Shown piece after piece: positions 31,508 to 39,385 of a stretch of DNA of 57,732 nt. The stretch's first letter is position 1. Every line of letters begins with the position of its first letter. The position numbers and the translations under genes are program-made. Where the stretch lies: IMG/VR virus record IMGVR_UViG_3300049793_000038, positions 1-57,732 of that record; one strand, given 5' to 3'. Source of the stretch: a virus. Below the pieces are notes generated by a model. That model searched no databases, had not been told where the DNA came from, and saw only the letters and a list, made by a program, of their open reading frames with translations.

Positions 31508-32371
31508 TCATTTTGTAGCATTCCAGACCGTATACCACTTATACTCAGTCTTGTTAACCTTAGTGACAAGTGTCACGTTTAACTCTATACCTGTATGTCC
31601 AGCTCTATTAGATGGTAGTGCTTCAACAGCTACTGAGGCTGTTAAATCATCCTTAACCATCCACTCAAGGCTCTGCTGTGCGAACTGTTGTGCCATTAGT
31701 ATAGTATTAGTAGTTAACCTGCTTTGGTCTAATAACCATAGCTTACTGCCTATTTCAAATCCTGGTTCGTCGGCATTCACATTACCCCACCAGCCGCGTC
31801 TCATCATAGGGACTGTTACCTCGTAAGGTTCTGCTCGTCTATCTGCAAAGAGACTAACTATGAGGTTAGTTGTCATACCTTGTTCTAGCTCAAAGTCTCC
31901 ATAAGCATTTATACCAATATCAAAGTAACCAACTAAGTCTATTAAGCCTGGAACTGATTCATCAACATTAAATAGCTTTAAATCTAAACCTGTTAATTCT
32001 GGTGCTCTAAATACGTTCATAGAGGTAAGAGTTGCGGTTGCTGTACTGCTGCCTGATATTAGGACCTCACGTCCAACACCATAAGTTAACGCGGCTGTTA
32101 CTGTACTGGTGCCAGGAATGGTTACAGCTAAAGCACCTAAACCAGTCAATAGACCCGCTACCGTGCTTGTGCCAGCTATAGTTGCATATATATCTGTTGG
32201 TATAGCATAAGGTGTTATAGGTTGAACAGCTGCATACATGCCATAACGTCCATATCCGGTTATGCTATCTTTAGTTAGAAACCCTCCAGAACCATAGAAC
32301 CTGTTCTTAAACCTACCTTGGGGGCTTATGATACGATCTCTTATTGTAGGATTATTTAAGCCTAATAACAT
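31508..32371 (-). CDS. Mu gp46-like baseplate protein with N-terminal extension
   Basis: 287 aa. The C-terminal ~140 residues are gp46-like: YGDFELEQG, LFADRRAEP, RRGWWGNV, IGSKLWLLDQSRLT and QQSLEWMVKDD. The N-terminal part adds three short repeats of the form (I/S)(A/P)GTSTV...LT, a Gly/Ser/Thr-rich segment not needed for the usual gp46 (about 150 aa). It lies next to the plus-strand membrane-protein island, so it is the first late gene beyond the interruption. Confidence 0.82.
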   Translation of the reverse strand: MLLGLNNPTIRDRIISPQGRFKNRFYGSGGFLTKDSITGYGRYGMYAAVQPITPYAIPTDIYATIAGTSTVAGLLTGLGALAVTIPGTSTVTAALTYGVGREVLISGSSTATATLTSMNVFRAPELTGLDLKLFNVDESVPGLIDLVGYFDIGINAYGDFELEQGMTTNLIVSLFADRRAEPYEVTVPMMRRGWWGNVNADEPGFEIGSKLWLLDQSRLTTNTILMAQQFAQQSLEWMVKDDLTASVAVEALPSNRAGHTGIELNVTLVTKVNKTEYKWYTVWNATK

Positions 32372-32426
32372 ATTTCGTATTCCTTTGTAACTAAGACGTT
32401 ACCCTTAATAAAAGATAGATAACCTA

Positions 32427-32455
32427 TTGACTTCTATGTAGGAAGTCTATATTAT
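32427..32455 (+). promoter_or_regulatory. Promoter of the inverted island
   Basis: TTGACT (32427-32432), 17-bp spacer, TATTAT (32450-32455). It reads to the right, opposite to the surrounding late genes, and starts the ten-gene membrane-peptide cluster. It belongs to the same promoter family as the early genes. Confidence 0.68.
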
Positions 32456-32494
32456 ACTGTGTAAGGCACACACTAAAGTATGGGAGAGGTTGAA

Positions 32495-32596
32495 ATGGCA
32501 AAGTTTTTTCTAGGATTCATGTTCACAATGATCCCAGTGGCAATTATAGGATACGGCTTAATGACCTTGTTTCAGACTATAACTACTGCGTTGTAA
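32495..32596 (+). CDS. 33-aa membrane peptide, island gene 1
   Basis: Encodes 33 residues, almost all hydrophobic (FFLGFMFTMIPVAIIGYGL), predicted to form one membrane span. GGGAGAGG precedes ATG 32495 and the island promoter lies 40 bases upstream. No recognised family. Possible roles include holin-like or regulatory micropeptide. Confidence 0.6.
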   Translation: MAKFFLGFMFTMIPVAIIGYGLMTLFQTITTAL

Positions 32597-32626
32597 CACA
32601 TTTAACTTGGTGGAAGGAGATACATA

Positions 32627-32911
32627 ATGATTACAGTTACACAACAAAGCCCTACGATGCTACGGTTGGAATCAGGGGCATGTAAGTTTATGGGGGTTAT
32701 CTTTGGTGTGATCACTCTTGGTACTTCGTTATTGTTTGGACCCTTTGCTATCGTACCTTTAGTTATAACTGTTGGATGTTTCATTAAAGGTGCAATTAGA
32801 TCTTCAGAAGCTGCTTACCTTGAATCTTTAGTTGTAACTACCTTGGATTCAAGTGGCCAAGTGAAATCCAGCAGTAAATCATCTAAAAGTTGGATTACAT
32901 ACCCACATTAA
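32627..32911 (+). CDS. Two-span membrane protein, island gene 2
   Basis: 94 aa. A short soluble N-terminus, two hydrophobic spans (about 22-38 and 42-56), then a Ser-rich tail (SSGQVKSSSKSSKSW). Very strong AAGGAG upstream. Shape and pattern (L-x-L ... S-x-A-Y-x-x-L) match island gene 6 at 33215-33448, suggesting a duplication. Two-span shape fits a class II holin, but this is not proof. Confidence 0.68.
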   Translation: MITVTQQSPTMLRLESGACKFMGVIFGVITLGTSLLFGPFAIVPLVITVGCFIKGAIRSSEAAYLESLVVTTLDSSGQVKSSSKSSKSWITYPH

Positions 32912-32951
32912 TGCGATAAATCGTAGGATAAGGCGTAGATTGAGGTATAAA

Positions 32952-33020
32952 ATGAGAATTACATTAAATAAGTGCTTATGGACCTTGTTTACTATTATAG
33001 TGTTACTATGTTTATTTTAA
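32952..33020 (+). CDS. 22-aa membrane peptide, island gene 3
   Basis: MRITLNK followed by about 15 hydrophobic residues. GAGG lies 7 bases upstream of ATG 32952. Very short, so less certain, but it sits in the same direction and tight spacing as its neighbours. Confidence 0.42.
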   Translation: MRITLNKCLWTLFTIIVLLCLF

Positions 33021-33032
33021 GGGTATTATTAC

Positions 33033-33125
33033 ATGGATAATGTGTTTCTTATCACAATTGGTATTACTAGTTTCTTAAGCGCTAGTGGTTTAGTGTGTTT
33101 ACTGTTACACAGAAAGGAATGTTAA
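33033..33125 (+). CDS. 30-aa membrane peptide, island gene 4
   Basis: 30 residues with one hydrophobic span (VFLITIGITSFLSASGLVCL) and a basic end (HRKEC), predicting N-out/C-in or an anchored tail. Moderate AAGGG ribosome site. Its stop touches the next start codon. Confidence 0.48.
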   Translation: MDNVFLITIGITSFLSASGLVCLLLHRKEC

Positions 33126-33197
33126 ATGGTTGGAGCTATATTTACTGTATTCAGTATTGGTTTAGGTGTCCATGTGTTAACTTTGATGTTTCATTAA
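33126..33197 (+). CDS. 23-aa membrane peptide, island gene 5
   Basis: 23 residues, nearly all hydrophobic (GAIFTVFSIGLGVHVLTLMF). ATG 33126 immediately follows the preceding stop, with AAAGGAA 8 bases upstream. Coupled translation is likely. Confidence 0.45.
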   Translation: MVGAIFTVFSIGLGVHVLTLMFH

Positions 33198-33214
33198 CCA
33201 TACAGGAGTATATT

Positions 33215-33448
33215 ATGACAAAGAAACAGACTATTGAGATACTTCAGTTAAGTGCTAATCGTATGAGATTTGTAAGTATATTCATCAGTTTCATTGCACT
33301 TGGGTTTGGTATAATAGCTATTGTAGTAGACTTTACACTAGTGTTAGTGTCTATAGCAGCTCTTCTAGTGGCTATTACAGCATACTGTGAAAGTAAAGCT
33401 TATGACGCTTGGATTAATACGTTAACTAGTGGTAAGGGAAACAGGTAA
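33215..33448 (+). CDS. Two-span membrane protein, island gene 6
   Basis: 77 aa from ATG 33215 with AGGAG 7 bases upstream. An upstream in-frame start at 33095 lacks a site and would overlap genes 4 and 5. Two spans (about 20-38 and 42-57) and a short basic tail (GKGNR). Resembles gene 2 of the island in layout and spacing of conserved residues. Unknown function. Confidence 0.65.
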   Translation: MTKKQTIEILQLSANRMRFVSIFISFIALGFGIIAIVVDFTLVLVSIAALLVAITAYCESKAYDAWINTLTSGKGNR

Positions 33449-33547
33449 ATGGTCTACAGTCTAGATATAACAAGCTTAGTTCTTGTTGTTATGCTTATTA
33501 TTACTATTATAACATTGTATATAACTCATATCAACTATAAGGATTAA
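33449..33547 (+). CDS. 32-aa membrane peptide, island gene 7
   Basis: 32 residues with one long span (SLVLVVMLIITIITLYI). ATG 33449 directly follows the TAA of gene 6, implying coupling. Length and simplicity are like the KdpF/Prli-type micropeptides, but no family is claimed. Confidence 0.5.
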   Translation: MVYSLDITSLVLVVMLIITIITLYITHINYKD

Positions 33548-33553
33548 TCACTC

Positions 33554-33922
33554 ATGGATGATAAGATTAGAATCTACACTAAAGCCATTATAGGAGTTGT
33601 TGTTATTCTTGGAGGCCTTATTGGAGGGCTGTTTTCTTTCGTTAGGCCTTATGAACAGAAGGTTAGAACACTTACTGTATGCCTTATGGGAGCCAGTAAT
33701 AGCTATACTAAAGCTTTAGGAGGATTAGATGCTTTAACACAAGTACCTGATTCACCTGAGAAGTCAGCTGCTTTAGCTAAGTTGATTCCTGATTTGTACA
33801 TTACAAAGAACATTGAAGCTTGTATTGCACCAGTTGAAGGAATTAAGTACCCAACAGCACCTGCAGCGGCGGTTAGTAGCTCCGCTACGCGTGGCGAAGC
33901 CACTGAGGGAGAAGTTTATTAA
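33554..33922 (+). CDS. Single-span protein, island gene 8
   Basis: 122 aa. One N-terminal span (about 10-30, AIIGVVVILGGLIGGLF) and a C-terminal soluble domain with two Cys, ending in an Ala/Ser-rich tail. Likely anchored with the domain in the periplasm. Coding sequence for the tail carries two adjacent mini-hairpins (33876-33903). Confidence 0.66.
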   Translation: MDDKIRIYTKAIIGVVVILGGLIGGLFSFVRPYEQKVRTLTVCLMGASNSYTKALGGLDALTQVPDSPEKSAALAKLIPDLYITKNIEACIAPVEGIKYPTAPAAAVSSSATRGEATEGEVY

Positions 33923-33943
33923 TTATTACAAGGAGGATTTCTG

Positions 33944-34354
33944 ATGCTAACACTTAAAACCTTTATTAAAAGTTTCTTTGTATCTGTTAGTTTACTCGGT
34001 ATACTAATCTTAATACAAGCAGAAAGATCAAGTCTACGTCATGACTTACGTATGGAGATAATTAAAACTCGTGAGCTAGAAGATACTGTACTACAACTGT
34101 CAACAGCTGTTCATGATTTAAAGCATCCGCGGATAGATAATAGTACAGATAATAGTGTGGATATTCCTAACGCATTATCCAAAGACAACATTGGACACGA
34201 GACCGACAAGTTAGAAGAACCTTATTACAGTCAAGCTCTAGAGCTGCTATCAAAAGAGCCGTTTGGAGCTAAGGAGCAGAGGGAGGATGGACAATTTCTC
34301 GCTAAGCACCTAAAGATATATCATAAACCTAAGTTGGTTACACCAGATGAATAA
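33944..34354 (+). CDS. Spanin-like single-span protein, island gene 9
   Basis: 136 aa. N-terminal span (about 10-24, FFVSVSLLGILILIQ) then a helical, coiled-coil-like region (LRHDLRMEIIKTRELEDTVL), a layout like Rz inner-membrane spanins. No embedded Rz1 lipoprotein is evident, so lysis function is uncertain. Strong AAGGAGG before ATG 33944. Confidence 0.66.
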   Translation: MLTLKTFIKSFFVSVSLLGILILIQAERSSLRHDLRMEIIKTRELEDTVLQLSTAVHDLKHPRIDNSTDNSVDIPNALSKDNIGHETDKLEEPYYSQALELLSKEPFGAKEQREDGQFLAKHLKIYHKPKLVTPDE

Positions 34355-34493
34355 CTACTTAAAGAACTTCATGTGCTTATTTATGAAGTTAACACATGCA
34401 ATTCCATCAGTAGTCGCCTTTTGGATTGCTTTCATGTTGTTTCTTGTACTATTTTCACCAATGATTATGGGAAACACGTCTTTTTACATATAG
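34347..34493 (+). CDS. 48-aa membrane peptide, island gene 10
   Basis: 48 residues. ATG 34347 overlaps the end of gene 9 in another frame. One strong span (SVVAFWIAFMLFLVLFSPM) after a short amphipathic start. It ends at TAG 34491-34493, right at the large hairpin, marking the end of the island. Confidence 0.52.
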   Translation: MNNYLKNFMCLFMKLTHAIPSVVAFWIAFMLFLVLFSPMIMGNTSFYI

Positions 34494-34494
34494 T

Positions 34495-34600
34495 TCTAGA
34501 AATGCCTAGGAAGGCTGTACAGTGATGTATTGATTTAGGGGTAGGTCACTACCAGAAAATTAAATATACCCCCTACACGGCCTTCCCTGACCTTCCTAGA
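34495..34600. terminator. Large imperfect inverted repeat between converging genes
   Basis: A 30-base left arm (34495-34524, beginning TCTAGAAATGCCTAGGAAGG) pairs imperfectly with 34571-34600 (reverse complement beginning TCTAGGAAGGTCAGGGAAGG). It sits exactly where the plus-strand island meets minus-strand late genes, so it may end both transcripts. The left arm also matches 242-260. Confidence 0.6.
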
Positions 34601-34606
34601 CGCTAT

Positions 34607-34930
34607 CTACTTCTTCACTGTAGCTATTGGTTGCTGTTGTTTAGATAATAGCTCTTGTTCAGCCTTTATGGCTGCATTCCCAACACTCCTTAACCTATTA
34701 ATAATCTCATCTAACTTAGCATCTTTTCTAGGTGCGTCTGTAATCCCAAATACTTGACCAGTTGCTGTGCCTGAGAATATAGAAATGATCAATTTGATCA
34801 ATCCCATGATTACTGATTGATCAATCCCGTTAAATGTAGATGCTGAAGCACCCGCTAAGGGGTTGACGTTGTCTACAGTAGTTGAAGCTGCTGGTGTTGA
34901 AGAGAACCAGCCTTTAATTGTATTCCACAT
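34607..34930 (-). CDS. Hydrophobic holin-like protein
   Basis: 107 aa. An amphipathic N-terminus (WNTIKGWFSS), one hydrophobic stretch (about 39-53, SVIMGLIKLIISIFSG), then a charged helical end with KQQQP. Could be a holin or an inner-membrane partner of the lipoprotein next to it. No definite family. Confidence 0.6.
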   Translation of the reverse strand: MWNTIKGWFSSTPAASTTVDNVNPLAGASASTFNGIDQSVIMGLIKLIISIFSGTATGQVFGITDAPRKDAKLDEIINRLRSVGNAAIKAEQELLSKQQQPIATVKK

Positions 34931-34951
34931 ATGTATATATATCCTTTTAAG

Positions 34952-35491
34952 TTACTTTAGGTTAGTATTAATGTAAGAAATTAAATGAGCGTAGCGTGCC
35001 TTACCCGATGGGTGTGATGTTGAATCTAAATCTGGATTCATTGGCCCTTTCAAGAACACTGCTGCAGCTGTTCTAATATCAGCTATAGAATACCCTAACT
35101 TCTTCATGATATTCACACCGCCAATGTCAGCAGCCATTTCAATTGCATGAGGATCACTCAGACTGGATACTTCTGGGCTGCAGTGACTAAACTCATGCCC
35201 CATAATCAAAACAATCTCATTGTCAGTAAACTGTTGCATCCAATTAGTTTTCATGTACACAGTTTTAATGCTACAGACAGTAGCTGCAAGTTCTTCATTC
35301 TGACTAAGGTTAAGAACCATTGTAGTGTCGCCCATAACAGCCTTAACCTTGTTGAAGATAGTTATTAGTCGTTGTTGGCTTGCATCAGATTGAGTGTATG
35401 TTGGTACAGAAGTAAGTGGGGGTTGCTGTAACGCTGGTGCACATGCCGACGTTAGAGTCGCAAGTAATATTGCAAGAGTTCTAAAGAACAT
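34952..35491 (-). CDS. M48-like metallopeptidase lipoprotein
   Basis: 179 aa. N-terminal lipoprotein signal with lipobox LTSAC (C17). Zinc-binding HEFSH at 99-103 and a downstream Glu in AIEMAAD (E118) match M48-type peptidases. It would be anchored in the envelope, where it may cut envelope proteins or modify the phage-infected cell surface. It lies with a Cys-rich exported protein and a hydrophobic protein between baseplate genes, so it could belong to a lysis or exclusion set. Confidence 0.78.
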   Translation of the reverse strand: MFFRTLAILLATLTSACAPALQQPPLTSVPTYTQSDASQQRLITIFNKVKAVMGDTTMVLNLSQNEELAATVCSIKTVYMKTNWMQQFTDNEIVLIMGHEFSHCSPEVSSLSDPHAIEMAADIGGVNIMKKLGYSIADIRTAAAVFLKGPMNPDLDSTSHPSGKARYAHLISYINTNLK

Positions 35492-35737
35492 TTACCGACA
35501 ACTACCACAATTACAGCAGGGCTTTGGTTTATCGCAGTTCTTCTTGTCCCTACTACACATGCTTAATGTATCCTTTAGTTTATTCTTATCTTTAGCTGGC
35601 GGTTGGCACTGGTTATCTTTGCAGTAGAACATATGGCCTGCTGGATGCCTAGCTGGCATAATTGAATGAACTGATGAGACTACTACACCACTAACTAACA
35701 CACAGAAAGCAGATATTAACAAAATATTGTACTTCAT
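35492..35737 (-). CDS. Cys-rich exported or membrane-anchored small protein
   Basis: 81 aa. N-terminal hydrophobic segment (LLISAFCVLVSGVVVSSV) followed by a Lys-rich, Cys-rich domain (8 Cys in total, ending CCNCGSCR). It could bind metal or form disulphides in the periplasm. Stop and start abut the lipoprotein gene, suggesting joint action. No family recognised. Confidence 0.65.
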   Translation of the reverse strand: MKYNILLISAFCVLVSGVVVSSVHSIMPARHPAGHMFYCKDNQCQPPAKDKNKLKDTLSMCSRDKKNCDKPKPCCNCGSCR

Positions 35738-35762
35738 TATCTTTTCCTCACTATATTACAAT

Positions 35763-36299
35763 TTAATTATCAGGTTCATGTTCACCATTCAAGATGATAT
35801 CCCCTGCCACAACTTCAAATGTCCCACCAACAGTAAACTTAACATCCCCATCAGTAGTAACTTCATGCGTCCCTTTAGTAACTATCTTAATGTTTCCATC
35901 TGGGTCTATGGTTATGCTGGACTTACCGTCTGTAGCATCTTTATCTGTGGCACTTTGTTTACCAGCCTCACCTTTGTGCTGGGTAATAACAATACTACCA
36001 TCCTCACTGAAGAATATTCTACTTCTAGTTTGAGGGCTGCCTAGTACAACTTCTCCAGGTTTTAAATTCTTAAACCTAAATCTAGGTGTATTACCGATAG
36101 ATACACGGTTCTCTTCAACCCCGTTAACATTCCAGGTAAGCAACTGTGAGTTCAGTGGTAGATTAGAGTAGACCCCGTAAGGTGTTATAACCTCTACGTC
36201 TGCTGTTTGACCTAGGTAAGATACTTGAGCTGTATGATATAGGTCTTTATCAGTACTTACGCGTGTGATGTATGTTCGCTTAGTTATCAACTCATCCAT
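35763..36299 (-). CDS. Mu gp45-like baseplate spike / puncturing protein
   Basis: 178 aa from ATG 36299, overlapping the lysozyme stop (ATGGATGA). The middle is an OB-like domain and the C-terminus an Ile/Val/Gly-rich beta-helix pattern (KIVTKGTHEVTTDGDVKFTV) as in contractile-tail spikes. It would trimerise at the tail tip and pierce the outer membrane. A longer start at 36317 is possible. Confidence 0.82.
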   Translation of the reverse strand: MDELITKRTYITRVSTDKDLYHTAQVSYLGQTADVEVITPYGVYSNLPLNSQLLTWNVNGVEENRVSIGNTPRFRFKNLKPGEVVLGSPQTRSRIFFSEDGSIVITQHKGEAGKQSATDKDATDGKSSITIDPDGNIKIVTKGTHEVTTDGDVKFTVGGTFEVVAGDIILNGEHEPDN

Positions 36300-36906
36300 C
36301 GTAGTCTTCCACATCAATAGTGTACTGGTGGCCTCTGAACCTAACGATTAGGCACTCACCATCTTTGTTACTGTAGAAGACTGTGGGTTGGTTATTGTCT
36401 ACAACAGCTGATTGAGGTGTAGCTACAGAAGCTATAGGGGTGTCATGTGTAGGGGCTGTGCCAGTGACTGCTTTGTTAAACAGAACTGTTTCAGCTGCTC
36501 TTCTTCTAACTAAACCCTGTAATACTCTACCTCCACCTTTATTCCAAACACGGAACTGTTCAGCGGCTCCTCTGTAGTCACTAACATTAAGCTTTCTAAC
36601 AAGAGTACTCTTTCCAAAGGCTCCTTGACCTATGTTGTAACACAGAGAGACCAGGGCATCGAACTGATTCTGGTTTATTTTAACAACTGCTAATTTATTA
36701 ACAGCATCAGCAAACTTCTGAGTATCTAATCTTAATAGAGAGTCTGCTTGCACTTGCGATATAACTAGACCAGCATAAACATCAGGTCCTGTATGTCCAT
36801 AGCCAATAGTCCATATATCAGCTGGACACTTGTATGCTGCTAGTTTACAGCCTTCAAATTCTTTTATAAGGGCGATACCGCCTGCACCTAGTTGAAAGTT
36901 ATTCAT
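36292..36906 (-). CDS. GH24 lysozyme (endolysin)
   Basis: 204 aa. Catalytic Glu E18 in EFEGCKL and T33 in WTIGYGHTG match T4 lysozyme E11 and T26. The position of T4 D20 is Cys (C27, KCPAD), a known variant in phage lysozymes. C-terminal ~60 residues after the domain (about 147-204) are unrelated and may bind the cell wall. A second GH24 domain in the tape measure protein is closely similar. It degrades peptidoglycan in lysis, or during entry given its baseplate location. No signal peptide seen. Confidence 0.9.
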   Translation of the reverse strand: MNNFQLGAGGIALIKEFEGCKLAAYKCPADIWTIGYGHTGPDVYAGLVISQVQADSLLRLDTQKFADAVNKLAVVKINQNQFDALVSLCYNIGQGAFGKSTLVRKLNVSDYRGAAEQFRVWNKGGGRVLQGLVRRRAAETVLFNKAVTGTAPTHDTPIASVATPQSAVVDNNQPTVFYSNKDGECLIVRFRGHQYTIDVEDYDG

Positions 36907-38054
36907 TATTTAAATCCTTTAGCTGCTGTAAAACTAGAAGCGCTGTTATCATACGAAGCATACTTAGAACCATCGGGTTCGTCACCATTCTTCGGAGCTT
37001 CACTCTTCTGTAGGACGAAAGCTTCGCGACTCATGATCTCAAGCTCTGTAGTTGAGCCTTCTATATTATCTAATCTATGTGTCGTCTTCACTATCAACAG
37101 CTCTGCATTAACATCAACAAAGTCATCAATTACCATAACTAAAGTATTTGGTTGGTATGGTTCCCCATTATAGTCATAGGGACTATGTTGTGCCATCTTA
37201 ACTGTATATGTGAAACTCTTTGCTTCTCTGATATTAGCTTCCCATTGGGCTCGTTCAGTTAACTTTTTAGTTTCAGTACATCCTTCAGCCATAGCTCGAT
37301 ACTTACGGGATGGCCTGGTGTCCTGATCAGCAGCTGTACCAACAATAAAAGCCCCCTCATCTACAGGTGTATCATCATTAGGGTCGGCTGCATGGTTCTG
37401 CTGAGCAAAGAACTTGTACTCATTTAATCTTTCAGAGTCGTCATACTTACCTGAAGCTGCTTGTATTGTATTATCTTTGGCTCCAATGATGTTTTGTATT
37501 CGTAGATTAGTTGATACAGTGCTTGCTCGTGTTACGACAACATTACCAAGACCGTCTGTCGTGAGCACTACTTGGCGTTTCGCTGCATAGGCATCCATAA
37601 ATTCAAATGCACCACCACCAACTTTACCAGAGACTAGTTCTTTCTTTGTGAACGGTTCTAAACCGGATACTTTATTAATAACTTGTACATCTGAAGCCCC
37701 AATGTCTTCTAAGGTCTTCTGTAGCACCTGATCCAACGTTATAGGAGCCTTAAACTCTAACTTACCATCAAGTTTACTGTCAACAATGTCACAGGTCTTA
37801 TCCCGTCCAGCAATAGTTATGGTGTGGAGATCGAATGCGTAATCTACACTTACTGTATCCACATAGCCAGTGAGTATGGGAACGCCATTACAGCGTACTT
37901 GACATTTGGAACCTCTTGGGATTGGAAAGGGTTCATTAATATTACAGGCTGCTATGAATTCAAAGGTTCCAGCAATTGTATCTAAGGATCGTGTAACCGT
38001 TAATGAAGTGAATTCCACGTAGCTTTTACCACCAACATCAAGTTCTAAACTCAT
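36906..38054 (-). CDS. Mu gpP (gp44)-like baseplate hub protein
   Basis: 382 aa. Opening LELDVGGKSYVEFTSLTVTRSL and the pattern CQVRCNGVPILTGYVD and TITIAGRDKTCDIVDS are typical of the gpD/gpP/gp44 late-control hub family. It forms the central hub joining tube and spike. Gene order (circularisation protein, hub, spike) matches Mu. Confidence 0.87.
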   Translation of the reverse strand: MSLELDVGGKSYVEFTSLTVTRSLDTIAGTFEFIAACNINEPFPIPRGSKCQVRCNGVPILTGYVDTVSVDYAFDLHTITIAGRDKTCDIVDSKLDGKLEFKAPITLDQVLQKTLEDIGASDVQVINKVSGLEPFTKKELVSGKVGGGAFEFMDAYAAKRQVVLTTDGLGNVVVTRASTVSTNLRIQNIIGAKDNTIQAASGKYDDSERLNEYKFFAQQNHAADPNDDTPVDEGAFIVGTAADQDTRPSRKYRAMAEGCTETKKLTERAQWEANIREAKSFTYTVKMAQHSPYDYNGEPYQPNTLVMVIDDFVDVNAELLIVKTTHRLDNIEGSTTELEIMSREAFVLQKSEAPKNGDEPDGSKYASYDNSASSFTAAKGFK

Positions 38055-38057
38055 AAG

Positions 38058-39371
38058 TTATCTATCCTTTTCGAATATACCTGATAAGATGTTTACAGGT
38101 CCTGTTAAGTAAGCAGGATCAATCTGTGCTGGAAAATTAGCTGTTTGAAGAAAGTCTACTAAGTCTAGTTTACCATAGTAAAGATAGGTAAGTACAGTTA
38201 GGGGTAGTGTCCGTCCATCTATCTGGGTTAAAAATGGCAAGTCAGCACCAATTTGAGCTAAGTAGACTGATACAACTGAGTTGGTCTCTTCCAGTACTTC
38301 CAGTAGTTCAGAGGTAGCTGTACTAATTGATGTTACGTCTCTACGTGTTGGATCATTCCTTAGAAACCCACTCACGTTACTAGAGGATGTAGTGTCGCCT
38401 ATCGCTGTTATTAGGTTCTTTAAAGTACTGTAGGCGTTACCAATAGTTGTTCTAATAACCTGGTACTGCTCAGCTGTTCTGTAGTCTAGAACAGAAGCAT
38501 TCTGAACCATTAACCCAAATGCTGAAACCTTAATGTAGGCTTCAATAAGATCTTGGCTTACCTCAACAGATACCTGCTGTATTGTCTGAGGTTTAGTTAC
38601 AAGATCTGCTAACGCGTAGCTGAACAATGAAGCGGCTATACTGAAGCCAGCCTCGCCCGTTGATGTAATTAAATCAATAGAGTTTATCAGTACACTAGCT
38701 TCTCGAATAAAGCTTGCTCTATCTAAAGGGTACAGGCCAACCTTAGAATCAAAAGATTTATGAAACTTAACAAAGTCTGCTGTAGCGTCTGATTGAAATT
38801 CTGTACGGGTAGTGTATGTTAGAGACGTTGCCTCAACTACAGCACTGAACCTTCGGAAGGCATCTGATACATGGGTAATTGATCTACCAAACTTAGGGGT
38901 TGCTGGATATGCTAATTGATAGAAGCTATCTCTAGCTGCAAATAAATTGCCAACAGCAATATACACACTACTAGAACTGAGGGATCCACCTGCTGGAAAG
39001 TTTAATGGTTGAGCAACCTTAAACGTCATGTTGATGCAGACATGCCCTAGATTGCCAGTATCCTCATTGATATCATAGGACTCCACAGCACATATACGTA
39101 TACCGTAGAAGGGATGTATTAAAGTTCCATAGTTTGGTGTCTCCAATGCATTTTTCAATGCGTCTCTATTAGAGAAATAGACTGCTGTGGGGATAGAAGC
39201 CTTTATACGTATGGTCTCATTCATAAGACCAAGATCCTCTACATATCGATTGTCTTGATTGGGGAACTCATGTACAACTGTTTTACGCCCACCACAAATA
39301 TTAGAGTCCTCAATAAGGAAGCTAACGCCATTATAGGAACCAGGATAGAGTTGGGAGAGGATCTCAGACAT
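38058..39371 (-). CDS. Mu gpN-like DNA circularisation / tail protein
   Basis: 437 aa. N-terminus with YNGVSFLIEDSNICGGRKTV and HEFPNQDNRYVEDLG is the DNA-circularisation N-terminal domain (DNA_circ_N) found in Mu gpN-type baseplate proteins. The rest is helical and less recognisable. It follows the tape measure gene as in Mu, and probably initiates the baseplate-tail connection. Confidence 0.86.
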   Translation of the reverse strand: MSEILSQLYPGSYNGVSFLIEDSNICGGRKTVVHEFPNQDNRYVEDLGLMNETIRIKASIPTAVYFSNRDALKNALETPNYGTLIHPFYGIRICAVESYDINEDTGNLGHVCINMTFKVAQPLNFPAGGSLSSSSVYIAVGNLFAARDSFYQLAYPATPKFGRSITHVSDAFRRFSAVVEATSLTYTTRTEFQSDATADFVKFHKSFDSKVGLYPLDRASFIREASVLINSIDLITSTGEAGFSIAASLFSYALADLVTKPQTIQQVSVEVSQDLIEAYIKVSAFGLMVQNASVLDYRTAEQYQVIRTTIGNAYSTLKNLITAIGDTTSSSNVSGFLRNDPTRRDVTSISTATSELLEVLEETNSVVSVYLAQIGADLPFLTQIDGRTLPLTVLTYLYYGKLDLVDFLQTANFPAQIDPAYLTGPVNILSGIFEKDR

Positions 39372-39385
39372 GTGATATGTACCTT

